Source: Streptomyces caniferus
Lineage (GTDB): Bacteria; Actinomycetota; Actinomycetes; Streptomycetales; Streptomycetaceae
Length of the DNA: 64,000 bases
Assembly (NCBI RefSeq): GCF_009811555.1
Contig: NZ_BLIN01000005.1
Span: 4,721,501 to 4,785,500, forward strand
Direction: 5' to 3'
The notes under the pieces are model-generated. The model was not told the origin of the DNA and ran no database searches. It worked only from the letters and a program-made list of their open reading frames with translations. Shown here piece by piece: positions 49,964 through 60,100 of the stretch. Position 1 is the first letter of the stretch, and the number at the start of each line of letters is the position of its first letter. Both the position numbers and the translations under genes were made by a program.

Positions 49964-52249
49964 ATGTGCCGATGCTTCGGCCCGGCACGGAAAGGTCCTG
50001 CGGCACCCGGCCGCCGCTGTCGGATGCGCTCCCCGGCGGACCCCCACCGCTCGCACTACCCCCACAACCCGCACCATCCCCACATCCCCCACCACCGCCC
50101 CCGCCTCGAGACATCCCACACCGGCCGCGGCCGAGACCACCTCGGTCACGACGTGAGGCGCCGGACCAACCGGGGCAGGCACGCCCAGTCCCGTGACCCG
50201 CGCGGCCATTGGCTGCTGCTGAGCCTTTTGCTGCCCCTGGCGTTCGGAGCCCTGCTCTTCGAGGGCTGGACCACCCACGAGGTCGACGCCGCCAAGACCC
50301 GGAGCGACTGCACCGAACCCGTGCCGAGGGCGGTGGCGCAGGGCGGCCCCGTGGTGGACCTCGGCCGCGGCACCGTGAAGTCCGCCGCGATGCCCGCCCG
50401 TACCGTGGCGCTCACCTACGACGGCGGCCCCGACCCGGTGTGGACGCCGCGCCTGCTCGATCTGCTGCGCAAGCACCATGCGCACGCGACCTTCTTCCTG
50501 TACGGCGCCAAGGCCGCCCAACACCCGGACCTCGTACGCCGGATCAGGGACGAGGGCCATGAGATCGGCTCCAACACCTACACCGGCGCGGTCATGGGCG
50601 CGGCGTCGCCCCTCCGGGCCCGGATGGAACTCTCGCTCACACAGAAGGCGCTGGCCGGCACGGCGGGCATCCACACCAGGCTGCTGCGGCTGCCGCAGAC
50701 CACCGCGGTGGACACCATGTGCGGCCCGGAGTGGAAGGCGGCCCAGCAGGCCGGCGCGGAGGGCTACACGCTGGTCGCCGCCGACCGGTGGTTCCGCAAG
50801 CCGTCGCAGGGCCTGGTCCGGCAGTTCAGCCAGACGGACACCGCGTACAAGGACACCGAGCGGCTGCTCGACAACCCGAACGTCGGAAAGTTCACGACGG
50901 TGACGGCAGGGGCCGGGCTCGCCGCGGCCGATCAGCCGGTCTCCGGCGTCGAACGAGGGCTGGGCACGGCCCTGGTCTGGGTCAAGACCGCCGGATACGC
51001 CTTCGTGCACGGTATGACCTGGGTGCTGGGCATCGCCGGCGCCCTGGGGGTGCTGCGGCTGGCGTCCCTCGTCGTCTTCGCCCGGGCGCACGTCCGGCGG
51101 CTGACGCGCTTCCGCCCCGGCTCCCCCTGGCTCCGGGAGGTCGTCGACCCGGTGACGGTGCTCGTCCCCGCCTACAACGAAGAGGCGGGCATCGAGTCCA
51201 CCGTCCTTTCGCTGCTCGCCTCCACCCACCCGCAGATGCAGATCATCGTCATCGACGACGGGTCGACGGACGACACGGCGGACATCGCCGCCCGGATCGG
51301 CGATCCCCGCGTGGAGGTGATCCGGCAGCCCAACGCGGGCAAGGCGGCCGCGCTCAATACCGGTCTGGCCCATGCTCGGTACGAGATCGTGGTCATGGTG
51401 GACGCCGACACGGTCTTCGAGCCGGATGCCGTCTACCGGCTGATCCAGCCGCTCGCCCACCCGGCCGTGGGTGCGGTCAGCGGCAACACCAAGGTCGGCA
51501 ACCGCCGTCGTCTGCTGGGCAGATGGCAGCACCTGGAGTACGTCTTCGGGTTCAACCTCGACCGGCGGATGTTCGAGGTGCTGGAGTGCATGCCGACGGT
51601 CCCCGGCGCGATCGGGGCGTTCCGCCGGGACGCGCTGATGGGCGTCGGCGGCGTCAGCGAGGAGACCCTCGCCGAGGACACCGACCTGACGATGGCCCTG
51701 TGGCAGGCGGGCTGGCGGGTGGTCTACGAGGAGTCCGCGATCGCCTGGACCGAGGTGCCCACCTCGCTGAGCCAGCTGTGGCGGCAGCGCTACCGCTGGT
51801 GCTACGGCACGCTCCAGGCCATGTGGAAGCACCGCCGCGCCGTCATCGAAGTGGGCCCGTCCGGGCGGTTCGGACGGCGCGGGCTGAGCTACCTCGCGCT
51901 CTTCCAGGTCGCCCTGCCGTTGCTCGCGCCGATCGTCGACGTCTTCGCCCTGTACGGGGCGCTGTTCCGCGGCCCGGTGCTCTCGGCCGGAGTGTGGCTC
52001 GGCTTCCTCGGGCTCCAACTGGCCTGCGCCGGATACGCCCTGCGGCTCGACGGCGAGCCGGTGAAGTCGCTGTGGGCGATGCCGTTCCAGCTCTTCGTCT
52101 ACCGGCAGCTGATGTATCTGGTGGTCATCCAGTCCGTGGTGGCCTTCCTGCTCGGCACCCGCCTGAAGTGGCAGCGCATGCACCGCTCCGGCACCGCGGC
52201 CCAGCAGATCGGCCAGCCGGTCGCCTACCAGAGCCTGTCGTCGCAATGA
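49964..52249 (+). CDS. Polysaccharide deacetylase-like / family 2 glycosyltransferase fusion (deacetylase motifs lost)
   Basis: About 761 residues; the true start may be later, e.g. the ATG at 50024, since the first ~75 residues are His/Pro/Arg low complexity. A membrane helix (LLLSLLLPLAFGALLF, ~84–100) precedes the NodB-like domain (~140–310). Its metal motif reads TYDGGPDP rather than TFDDGPDP, the His motif NTYTGAVM lacks both His, and the later RPP site is RLP; it is thus probably non-catalytic. A processive GT2 follows: VPAYNEEAG (~402), IDDGSTDDTAD, VDADT, AEDTDLTMALWQAGW, QRYRW (~608), then three or more membrane helices. Such fusions (MatB type) make cell-surface poly-N-acetylglucosamine-like glycans. 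Confidence 0.88.
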   Translation: MCRCFGPARKGPAAPGRRCRMRSPADPHRSHYPHNPHHPHIPHHRPRLETSHTGRGRDHLGHDVRRRTNRGRHAQSRDPRGHWLLLSLLLPLAFGALLFEGWTTHEVDAAKTRSDCTEPVPRAVAQGGPVVDLGRGTVKSAAMPARTVALTYDGGPDPVWTPRLLDLLRKHHAHATFFLYGAKAAQHPDLVRRIRDEGHEIGSNTYTGAVMGAASPLRARMELSLTQKALAGTAGIHTRLLRLPQTTAVDTMCGPEWKAAQQAGAEGYTLVAADRWFRKPSQGLVRQFSQTDTAYKDTERLLDNPNVGKFTTVTAGAGLAAADQPVSGVERGLGTALVWVKTAGYAFVHGMTWVLGIAGALGVLRLASLVVFARAHVRRLTRFRPGSPWLREVVDPVTVLVPAYNEEAGIESTVLSLLASTHPQMQIIVIDDGSTDDTADIAARIGDPRVEVIRQPNAGKAAALNTGLAHARYEIVVMVDADTVFEPDAVYRLIQPLAHPAVGAVSGNTKVGNRRRLLGRWQHLEYVFGFNLDRRMFEVLECMPTVPGAIGAFRRDALMGVGGVSEETLAEDTDLTMALWQAGWRVVYEESAIAWTEVPTSLSQLWRQRYRWCYGTLQAMWKHRRAVIEVGPSGRFGRRGLSYLALFQVALPLLAPIVDVFALYGALFRGPVLSAGVWLGFLGLQLACAGYALRLDGEPVKSLWAMPFQLFVYRQLMYLVVIQSVVAFLLGTRLKWQRMHRSGTAAQQIGQPVAYQSLSSQ

Positions 52250-52434
52250 CCTCCACAACGGTCCCCTCGGGACGCCCGTACGGCCGCGTGCCGTGCGGGC
52301 GCCCCGGGCACCGGCGGGCGCGCTCTCCGCCCCCTGCCGGTCCTGCGCACCCGCGGCGGACGGGCCCTCGCGTCCAGCGACCGGCCCCTCCTTCCCCCAC
52401 CCGTTTGCTTGTGCAGATCCGAGCACAATTCAGT

Positions 52435-52473
52435 GAAGAGGGCATGACAGTGAAGACTTCCGCGCATGACTGA
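52435..52473 (+). promoter_or_regulatory. Mini-ORF overlapping the LCP start (possible leader)
   Basis: GAAGAGG (52435–52441) is placed for a GTG at 52450 that opens a 7-codon frame (MKTSAHD) ending TGA at 52471–52473, overlapping the LCP ATG at 52466 by 8 bases. The LCP start lacks its own good ribosome-binding site, so re-initiation is plausible. Confidence 0.35.
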
Positions 52474-53917
52474 TTGGCTGGAAGGACCGTCCGGCAACTC
52501 GTGGGGCGGCGAACCCGACAACCGGTGGGGCGGCGAAAGGGAGACGGCGTACCCGTACCCCGGCCCCGGGCAGGTGTGGCACCAGGAGGAGCACCCGCCC
52601 CAGATGCATCCGCCTCAGGCGCACCCGCCTCAGGCGCATGCGAGCCAGATGTACCCGCCTCAGGTGCACCCACACCCACCACAGGCACACCCGCCACAAA
52701 CGCACCCACCCCAGGCACACCCACCCCAGATGCACCCGGCGCGGACCATGAACAGCCCGCCGCCCGGGGCCCGTTCCCACGCTCCGGCGCCCCCGGCCCG
52801 GTTCGAGGGAGGCGGCGGCAACGGAGGGCGCGCGCTCCGCCCCGGCCGTCCTGGCGCCGACCCGGACGGTACGGGACCCGGTGCCGGGCGCCCCGGCCGC
52901 GGCAGGCGCGCCGCCCGCCGTTCGCCCCGCCGCCGCCGGATCATGCGGACGGCGATCCTCTTGACCAGCGTGCTGGCCGTCGGCTCGCTCGGCACCTACG
53001 TCTGGGCCGACACCCGGCTCAACCGCGAGGTCGACCTGGGCGAGATCGCGGACCGGATGCCGCAGGGCCGGGGGACCAACTACCTGATCGTGGGCTCCGA
53101 CAGCCGGGTGGGCCTCTCCGAACGGGCCAAGAAGGAGCTGCACACCGGCGGCTCGGCCGACGCGGGACGCCGCACCGACTCGATGATCCTGCTGCACACC
53201 GGCGCCCACGGCACCACGATGGTGAGCCTGCCGCGCGACTCCTGGGTGACCATCCCGCCGTTCATCCGCCCCGAAACCGGCAAGCACTACCGCGCCTCGA
53301 AGAACAAGCTCAACGCGGCGTTCTCGTTCGGCGGCCCCGACCTGCTCGTCCGGACCATCGAGCACAACACGGGCGTGCACGTCGACCACTACACGGAGAT
53401 CGGGTTCGCCGGCTTCGTGGGCATCGTGAACGCGATCGGCGGCGTACCGATGTGCCTGGACCGGGACGTCAAGGACGAGAAGTCGGGCGCGAACCTGAAG
53501 AAGGGCTGCCATACGCTCGACGGCCGTACGGCGCTGGCCTTCGTCCGCCAGCGTCATCAGGAGGCCAAGGGCGACCTGGGCCGGAGCCAGAACCAGCAGA
53601 AGTTCCTGGCCGCTCTCGCCCGCAAGGCCGCCACCCCGGGCATCCTGCTCGACCCGTCCAAGGTCTACCCGACCATGAGCGCGGGGCTCGGTACGCTCAT
53701 CGTGGACAAGGACACCGGCCTGCCCAACCTCACCTCCCTGTTCAAGGCGATGAAGGGCGTCACGACGGGCGACGGCAAGCGGCTCAACGTCCCCGTGTCG
53801 AGCCTCAGCTTCCGCACTCCCAAGGGCAGCGCCGTGAAGTGGAACGCCCCGAAGGCGAAGCAGCTCTTCACCGAGCTGAACAACGACCGTCCGGTGACCG
53901 TGAACGACAAGGACTGA
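52466..53917 (+). CDS. LytR–CpsA–Psr (LCP) family cell-wall glycopolymer ligase
   Basis: A 483-residue type II membrane protein that attaches teichoic-acid-like or other glycopolymers to peptidoglycan. The cytoplasmic head (~30–95) is a His/Pro/Gln repeat (HPPQAHPPQ units from tandem DNA), then an Arg-rich stretch and one helix (TAILLTSVLAVGSLGTYVW, ~161–179). The LCP domain has NYLIVGSDSR (~210), RRTDSMILLHT, VSLPRDSWVTIP, KLNAAFSFGGPDLLVRTIE, HVDHYTEIGFAGFVGIVNAIGG and LAFVRQRHQEAKGDLGRSQNQQ, with the conserved Arg and Asp residues present. It follows the glycosyltransferase, so both may serve one surface polymer. Confidence 0.95.
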   Translation: MTDWLEGPSGNSWGGEPDNRWGGERETAYPYPGPGQVWHQEEHPPQMHPPQAHPPQAHASQMYPPQVHPHPPQAHPPQTHPPQAHPPQMHPARTMNSPPPGARSHAPAPPARFEGGGGNGGRALRPGRPGADPDGTGPGAGRPGRGRRAARRSPRRRRIMRTAILLTSVLAVGSLGTYVWADTRLNREVDLGEIADRMPQGRGTNYLIVGSDSRVGLSERAKKELHTGGSADAGRRTDSMILLHTGAHGTTMVSLPRDSWVTIPPFIRPETGKHYRASKNKLNAAFSFGGPDLLVRTIEHNTGVHVDHYTEIGFAGFVGIVNAIGGVPMCLDRDVKDEKSGANLKKGCHTLDGRTALAFVRQRHQEAKGDLGRSQNQQKFLAALARKAATPGILLDPSKVYPTMSAGLGTLIVDKDTGLPNLTSLFKAMKGVTTGDGKRLNVPVSSLSFRTPKGSAVKWNAPKAKQLFTELNNDRPVTVNDKD

Positions 53918-53936
53918 CCTGCCGCACACCACGCCG

Positions 53937-53973
53937 CCGGCCCGGCCGCTTCCTTCCGGGGCAGCCGGGCCGG
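53937..53973. terminator. Terminator between convergent LCP and DoxX genes
   Basis: CCGGCCCGGC (53937–53946) pairs with GCCGGGCCGG (53964–53973); 17-base loop. Confidence 0.7.
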
Positions 53974-54024
53974 TGGCGCGCGCTCCCGCCGCGGTCCGCG
54001 GCGCCGCCGGCCCGAAGCCGCCGA

Positions 54025-54474
54025 CTACAGGAACAGCCCCCAGACGGCGTCGAGCGACCAGCTCTGCCAGCTCATGGCGCCCAGCGCCGCCACGGAGATC
54101 AGCGCCATCATCAGGTTCTGCCCCTGCTCCGCCCAGTCGTGGATCATCAGCACGAGATAGATCAGGTTGAGTACGGCCCCGGCGACCAGGGCTATCGGCG
54201 TCAGCGCACCCACGATCAGCCCGAGGCCGAGGGCCAGCTCCGCATAGGCGACGAGGTACGCCATCAGCCGGGGGCGGGGCTTCACGCAGCGGTCGAAGCC
54301 CTGCCGGACAGCGGACCAGCGGTGCTTCGCCGCGATGCCGGCCGCCCAGGTGATGCCGCCGCCGGCGAACCAGGTCTTCTTGTCCTTGTGGCGCCAGCTC
54401 TCCAGCCACCACAGCCCGAGGCCTATACGGAGGACGGCGAACCACTCGGCACCGCTGAGCCACATCGTCTGCAT
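54025..54474 (-). CDS. DoxX family membrane protein
   Basis: A 149-residue four-helix protein. Helices lie around residues 8–26 (EWFAVLRIGLGLWWLESW), 35–50 (WFAGGGITWAAGIAAK), 70–105 (LMAYLVAYAELALGLGLIVGALTPIALVAGAVLNLIYLVLM) and the C terminus. The motif LRIGLGLWWLESWRHKDKKTWF is typical. DoxX proteins are small redox-linked membrane proteins of uncertain function. It diverges from an amidohydrolase gene; a palindrome CTGACGGTATGTCAG lies 26 bases upstream of its start. Confidence 0.92.
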   Translation of the reverse strand: MQTMWLSGAEWFAVLRIGLGLWWLESWRHKDKKTWFAGGGITWAAGIAAKHRWSAVRQGFDRCVKPRPRLMAYLVAYAELALGLGLIVGALTPIALVAGAVLNLIYLVLMIHDWAEQGQNLMMALISVAALGAMSWQSWSLDAVWGLFL

Positions 54475-54499
54475 GCTGTCCCTCGACTCATCACCGGAA

Positions 54500-54514
54500 C
54501 TGACGGTATGTCAG
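54500..54514. promoter_or_regulatory. Operator copy 1 (DoxX/amidohydrolase region)
   Basis: CTGACGGTATGTCAG, extendable to arms GAACTGAC/GTCAGTTC (54497–54517). It has the same half-sites and spacing as copy 2, exactly 100 bases away. Confidence 0.7.
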
Positions 54515-54599
54515 TTCAGCGAACGCCGGGTCGTCGCGCAAGGGGGTGGACTTCCCTGCTCCGCCTTGTCGTCCCAAGGGCCAGCCCATAACCTCGCAA

Positions 54600-54614
54600 C
54601 TGATGGACCGTCAG
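54600..54614. promoter_or_regulatory. Operator copy 2 (DoxX/amidohydrolase region)
   Basis: CTGATGGACCGTCAG, matching copy 1 at 10 of 15 positions including all outer bases. It lies 45 bases upstream of the amidohydrolase start at 54660. Confidence 0.6.
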
Positions 54615-54659
54615 ATCTGGATCCGGCGTGACCCGCCGGCGGGCAGTTGGGGGTACAGC

Positions 54660-55877
54660 GTGAGCAGCAACCAGAGCGGCACGGCGGAGCTTCCCAAGGT
54701 CATCAGCGTGGACGATCACGTGATCGAGCCCGCGCACCTCTTCGAGACCTGGCTGCCGAAGAAGCACCGCGACAAAGGGCCGAAGCCCTTCACCGCCGGG
54801 ATCGGGGAGCTGGCGTACGTCGGCGGGAAGTACCGGTTCACCACCGACCCGGACGGCCAGCTCACGGACTGGTGGGAGTACGAGGGGCTGCTCTTCCCGT
54901 ACAAGCGCATCATCGCCGCCGTGGGCTTCTCCCGCGACGAGATGACACTGGACGGGATCACCCGGGAGCAGATGCGGCGCGGGTGCTGGGACCCCAAGGC
55001 CCGGCTGGCGGACATGGACCTCAACCATGTGGAGGCCTCGCTCTGCTTCCCGACGTTCCCGCGCTTCTGCGGCCAGACCTTCGCGGAGGCCGAGGACAAG
55101 GAGGTCGGGCTCGCCTGCGTGCGGGCGTACAACGACTGGATGGTGGAGGAGTGGTGCGGGGACAGCGGTGGCCGGCTGATCCCGCTGTGCCTCATCCCGC
55201 TGTGGGACATCGACCTGGCGGTCGCCGAGATCCGGCGCAACGCCGCGCGCGGGGTGCGGGCGGTGACCTTCAGCGAGATCCCCACGTACCTGGGGCTGCC
55301 CTCCATCCACTCCGGGTACTGGGACCCGTTCTTCGCCGCGTGCGAGGAGACGGGCACGGTCGTGAACATGCACATCGGCTCGTCGTCGCAGATGCCGGCC
55401 GCCTCCCCGGACGCGCCGCCGGCCGTGCAGGCCTCCCTGAGCTTCAACAACGCCATGGCCTCGATGATGGACTTCCTCTTCAGCGGCGTCCTCGTGAAGT
55501 TCCCGCGGCTGAAACTCGCCTACAGCGAGGGCCAGATGGGGTGGATCCCGTACGCCCTGGAGCGCGCCGACGACGTCTGGGAGGAGCACCGGGCGTGGGG
55601 CGGGGTGAAGGACCTGATCCCCGAGCCGCCGTCGTTCTACTACTACCGGCAGATCTTCTGCTGCTTCTTCCGCGACAAGCACGGCGTCGCGTCGATCGAG
55701 ACCGTCGGGGTCGACAACGCGACGTTCGAGACCGACTACCCGCACGTCGACTCGACCTGGCCGCACACCAAACAGGTGGCGGCCGAGCACGTGGCCGGGC
55801 TGCCGGCGGACGTGACGTACAAGCTCCTGCGGGGGAACGCCATCCGGATGCTGGACCTGTCGTTCGACCGGGAGTGA
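54660..55877 (+). CDS. Amidohydrolase-family TIM-barrel protein (ACMSD/decarboxylase-like)
   Basis: A 405-residue metal-dependent hydrolase or decarboxylase of the amidohydrolase-2 group. Metal motif VISVDDHVIEPAHLF (DxH) at residues ~14–28; NMHIGSSSQ (~235) supplies a His; SEGQMGWIPYALERADDVWEEH is the characteristic late segment; the final Asp is in ETDYPHVDSTWPHT (~360). The GTG at 54660, after GGGGG, gives the usual N terminus; longer frames (54546, 54603) run back across the operator. Relatives act on aromatic-ring or lactone intermediates; the actual substrate is unknown. It is likely co-regulated with doxX through the paired operators. Confidence 0.88.
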   Translation: MSSNQSGTAELPKVISVDDHVIEPAHLFETWLPKKHRDKGPKPFTAGIGELAYVGGKYRFTTDPDGQLTDWWEYEGLLFPYKRIIAAVGFSRDEMTLDGITREQMRRGCWDPKARLADMDLNHVEASLCFPTFPRFCGQTFAEAEDKEVGLACVRAYNDWMVEEWCGDSGGRLIPLCLIPLWDIDLAVAEIRRNAARGVRAVTFSEIPTYLGLPSIHSGYWDPFFAACEETGTVVNMHIGSSSQMPAASPDAPPAVQASLSFNNAMASMMDFLFSGVLVKFPRLKLAYSEGQMGWIPYALERADDVWEEHRAWGGVKDLIPEPPSFYYYRQIFCCFFRDKHGVASIETVGVDNATFETDYPHVDSTWPHTKQVAAEHVAGLPADVTYKLLRGNAIRMLDLSFDRE

Positions 55878-55965
55878 TCCATCGCGCGGCGGGCCGCGGC
55901 GCACGCAGCGCGTCGCCGAGCGGGCCCGGGCGCGGAGATCATGCGCGTCGTGAGCCGCGCGGCAC

Positions 55966-56754
55966 TCACCACCTCTCCAGGTACGTGGTGAACAGTATTT
56001 CCGTGCGATCGCCGGGCAGGACGACGTCGGAGACGTCCACGACCCGCTCGTCGATGTCGACCGAGGTCTTCCGGAGCACGAGCACCGAGGCCCCGGGCGG
56101 CAGGTCCAGCTCCTGCGCCTCCTCGGGTGTCGGCGGGCGGGCGGTGACCCGCTCCTCGACGCGGCCCAGCTCGATGCCGACGGTGGAGAACTGCGCCTGC
56201 GACCCGCCCGGCCAGGGCTCCTCGGTCTCGTCCAGCAGCTCGGGGTTTCCCGCGATCACCTCGCGGACGAGGTACGAGGTCACCAGGCTGAAGGGTGTGC
56301 CCTCGGCCGCGGACCGCGTGCGGTAGCTGCGTTCGAGGAGGGGAGTGCCTTCCGGCAGGGCGAAGGCCCGCGCCAGGTCCTCGTCCGCCTCGATCTCGCG
56401 GTACGACGCGTGAAAGACCAGGTCGCCGTTCCGCAGGCCGGTCTCCTGCTCGGTGGCGCCGTTCCTGGCCCGTTCCTCCAGGGGCGCGTGTACCCGGCCC
56501 TTCTCCCACTGGTGGCGGAAATTGGTGCGCACGGCAGTGGTGCGCGGGCGCCGTACGACATGGCCGCGCCCGTGCTGCTTCTCGATGAGGCCTTCGTCGC
56601 GCAGGGCCCGGAGGGCGTCCCGGACGAGGGGCACGCTGCGCCGGAACTCCTCGGCGAGCTCCGCCTCCGAGGGCAGGCGGTCTCCCGGCCTCAGCCGGCC
56701 TTCGCGGATGGCCTGCCGGAGCCGGTCCGCGATCCACTCGTACGCCACTGCCAT
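55966..56754 (-). CDS. GntR family (HutC type) transcriptional regulator
   Basis: A 262-residue regulator. Winged HTH: YEWIADRLRQAIREGRLRPGDRLPSEAELAEEFRRSVPLVRDALRALRDEGLIEKQHGRGHVVRRP (residues ~5–70). The UTRA ligand domain spans ~95–245 (LVFHASYREIEADEDLARAFALPEGTPLLERSYRT … QAQFSTVGIELGRVEERVTARPPTPEEAQELDLPPGASVLVLRKTSVD). It converges on the amidohydrolase gene from the right. Its targets are unknown; the paired CTGAYGG palindromes nearby look more TetR-like than GntR-like. Confidence 0.93.
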   Translation of the reverse strand: MAVAYEWIADRLRQAIREGRLRPGDRLPSEAELAEEFRRSVPLVRDALRALRDEGLIEKQHGRGHVVRRPRTTAVRTNFRHQWEKGRVHAPLEERARNGATEQETGLRNGDLVFHASYREIEADEDLARAFALPEGTPLLERSYRTRSAAEGTPFSLVTSYLVREVIAGNPELLDETEEPWPGGSQAQFSTVGIELGRVEERVTARPPTPEEAQELDLPPGASVLVLRKTSVDIDERVVDVSDVVLPGDRTEILFTTYLERW

Positions 56755-56896
56755 GCGTGCTCACCGTTCCGTGCTCGGTGCGGTGGCCCGCCGGCCGGCC
56801 GGACGGCACCAGCTTAAGAGCCCTCCGGAGGCGGTGACGAGTGGAAGGCGTCCGTCCGGTGTGCGGCTGCCCGCGCCCGGTGCCGGACATGGAAAT

Positions 56897-56936
56897 GCCC
56901 GATCGCTGGCGACGGGGGATGCACCAGCGATCGGGC
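56897..56936 (-). terminator. Terminator of the STAND–WD40 gene
   Basis: Perfect 13-bp arms GCCCGATCGCTGG and CCAGCGATCGGGC with a 14-base loop, about 190 bases beyond the stop at 57124. The rest of 56755–57123 contains no gene. Confidence 0.65.
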
Positions 56937-57123
56937 TGACACCAAGATTAACAAGGCTGCTTGTCCGACGGGAGCCAACTGCCCAGCCACAATGACGGTT
57001 TGTGAGCGGGATCACGCGCAGTGGTGCGCCAACGGGTGGAATCCGGGAGCAAAGGGCGCCGCGGAGCCGGCCGGGGGGCCCGCCCGACGCCCGGACGGCA
57101 TGCGGTGGGCGGAGCCTTGGCCA

Positions 57124-60100
57124 TTATTCGCCGCACGAGGGCGCGTACGGGAGACGGGGCAGATACTCGTGCCATTTCTCCGGCGTCAGCACTCCCCGGG
57201 TGGTCGAGCAGATGCGGCGGATCGCCTCGTCGGCGTCCAGGTTCCACAGCCGGACCGTGTCGGCGCCGCTCGACACCGTGAGCATGTGGCTTCCGGGGCG
57301 GAACGAGAGGAAATTGCCCGTCGTGGATTTGGGGCTCATCGACTGGCCGATGGGGGTGGCCCGGGCAGGGTGGGCGACGTTCCAGAGCCGGATCATGTCG
57401 TCGTTGCCGCCGCTCGCCAGGGTGCGGCCGTCCTGGCTGAACGTCAGCGACACGATCGCTTCGGTGTGGCCTGTGAGGGTGGAGAGCCGGGTGGTTTTGA
57501 GGGGGTCGGTGACGTTCCAGAGCCGGACCGTGTTGTCATCGCTGCCGCTGGCCAGAGTATGGCCGTCCGGACTGTAGGTGAGCATGTTGACGGGGCCCAG
57601 GTGTCCCTTGAGAGGTGCGCCGAGCCGGGCGGTGTGACGTGGGTCGGACACCTTCCAGAGCCGGATGGTGCTGTCGGAACTGCCGCTGGCGAGCGTGCCG
57701 CCGTCCGGGCTGAAGGCGAGGGAGTTGACGTAGCCCGCGTGACCGGTGAGGGGTGCGCCGAGCCGACGAGGGCGGGACGGGTCGCCCACGTCCCACAGCT
57801 GAAAAGTGCGGTCCTGGTAGGCGGTTGCCAGGGTGCGGCCGTCCGGGCCGAATGCCATGGCGTCCGAGTACCGCGTCCGCAGCGTGAGGGGCCGCCCGTA
57901 GGGGACGGGCCGTGCCGGGTCGGTGACGTTCCACAGACGCAGGGTGCGGATTCCCGTCCGCACCGCGAGCGTGCGGCCGTCGGGGGAGAACACCATCGAC
58001 CGCGCGTCGCCCTCCCCGGGCCGCAGGGGCTTGCCGAGCAAGGCCGGACGCTGCTGAGCCGTCACGTTCCACAGCCGGATCCGCTGGTCGCGCGCGGCCG
58101 TGGCGAGCACCCGCCCGTCCGGGCGGAACGCCCCGCTGCGGCCGGTCATGTCCGACGCCGGTATCGACCACAGGCGGGCCTTGTTGTCGCCGCTCCCGGT
58201 GGCGAGGGTCCGCCCGTCGGGGCTGAAGCCCACGGTGTACATCTCGCCACTGCTGCCGGCGAGCGGCTCGCCGACCTGCGAGGGGTACGCCGGATTGCTG
58301 ACGTTCCACATGCTCGCCGTGTTGTCCGCGCTGGCGGCGGCGAGCATGCGTCCGTCGGGCCTGAAGGCCACGGACCATACGGGACCGGTGTGGCCGGTGA
58401 GCGCCGCACCGAGCGGGGCGGCGTGACGCGGGGCGGCCACGTTCCAGAGCCGGATGCTGTTGTCGTCGCTGCCGCTGGCGAGCGTGCGGCCGTCGGGGCT
58501 GAAGGACACGGAGTGCACCGTTCCCTTGTGCCCCTTCAGCACCCTGACCGGCGCCGTATGACGGGGGTCGGCCGTGTCCCACAGCCGGATCGTGTCGTCG
58601 TCGCCACCGGACGCCAGCGTCCGCCCGTCGGGGCTGAACGCCACGGCGCGCACGGCGGCGGTGTGGCCGCTCAGGACACCGAGACTCCTCGGCCGGCGGG
58701 TGTCGCCCACGTCCCACAGACGGACGGTGTGATCTTCGTTGCCGGCGGCCAGCGTGTGTCCGTCCGGACCGAAGGCGAGCAGGAAGACCGTGCCGTCGTG
58801 GCCGGTCAGGGGCGCGCCGATCGGGCGCGGCCGGCGGGGGTCGCGCACGTCCCAGAGCCGGACCGTGCCGTCGTCCGAAGCGCTGGCGAGGGTGCGTCCG
58901 TCCGGGCTGAAGACGGCGGTGCTCACCCAGCTGGTGTGCCCGGTGAGGGGCTTGCCCAGGGGCTTGGGGCGCGTCGGGTCCGCCACGTCCCACAGCCGGA
59001 CGGTGCGGTCGTAGCTCGCGGTCGCCAGGATCCGCCCGCTCGGATGGAACGCGGTGAGGTAGACGGCGCCGGTGTGGCCGCGAAGCGGCGTGGCCAGCGG
59101 TGCGTTCGCCGTCGAGATCAACCGGTTGTTCGTGCCCTTGTCGTCCGGCCGCAAGTGGTGGGCCACCAGGTCGAGCTGTGCGGACAACGACGGATCCGTG
59201 CTCTGGACGCGATCGGCCTCGGCGAGCACCTGCTCGAACACCGCGTCGTCCCGCTGCTGCCACGCGACCAACGCCGAACCGACGGCCAGTACCGCAAGGA
59301 CGGCCAGAGCCGACACCGCACCGCGGCTGATCAGGGCCGTCCGCTTGCGCAGCTTGACCGAAGCGGCCAGGAACTCCACCGCGCTCCGGGTCAGAAAGCC
59401 GTCACCGGCGGACTTCGCCCAGGTGCGGGCCTGTTCCAGCCGTGAACCCCGGTAGAGCAGCGAGGGGTCGCGGCGGGAGCCCTCCCAGGCCCTGCCGTCC
59501 TCCTCCAGCCGCTGGCGCAGCAGGTTGCCGGCCCGGTCCTCGTCGATCCAGTCGCGCAGCCGCGGCCAGGCGTGGAGCAGCGCTTCATGCGTGATCTCCA
59601 CGGCCTCCGCATCGAGCGTCACCAACCGGGCGTGCACCAGCGCTTCGAGCGATTCCTCCGTCTTGTGGGGATCCGTCGACTCCTCCGCCAGCTGGCGCCG
59701 CGTCCCCCGCCTGCGGGTGGCCTGGGTGTCCTCGCTCAGCCGGACCAGCCGGAGGAGCAGCAGACGCGCGGCCGTGCGCGCGGTCGGATCGAGGCCGGAC
59801 CAGGCCCGCTCGGCGGTCGCCGCCACCGCGCCCTGGATGCCGCCGGCCGCACGGTAGCCGGCCAGCGTCAGCCGCCCCGCCTTCCGTCGCTGCCAGGTGG
59901 CGAGCAGCGCGTGGGACAGGAGCGGCAGCACGCCCGCGTGGTGCGTCCCGCCGGTGCCGTCGGCGCCCACCTCCCGGACGATCAGCTCCGCCAGTCCCGG
60001 TTCGAGCTCCAGGCCCACGGCCTTGGCCGGTCCGGTCACCGCCTCGCGCAGCTCCGCGGTGGTCAGCGGGCCGAGCACCATGTGCCGGTGCTGCAGCGCG

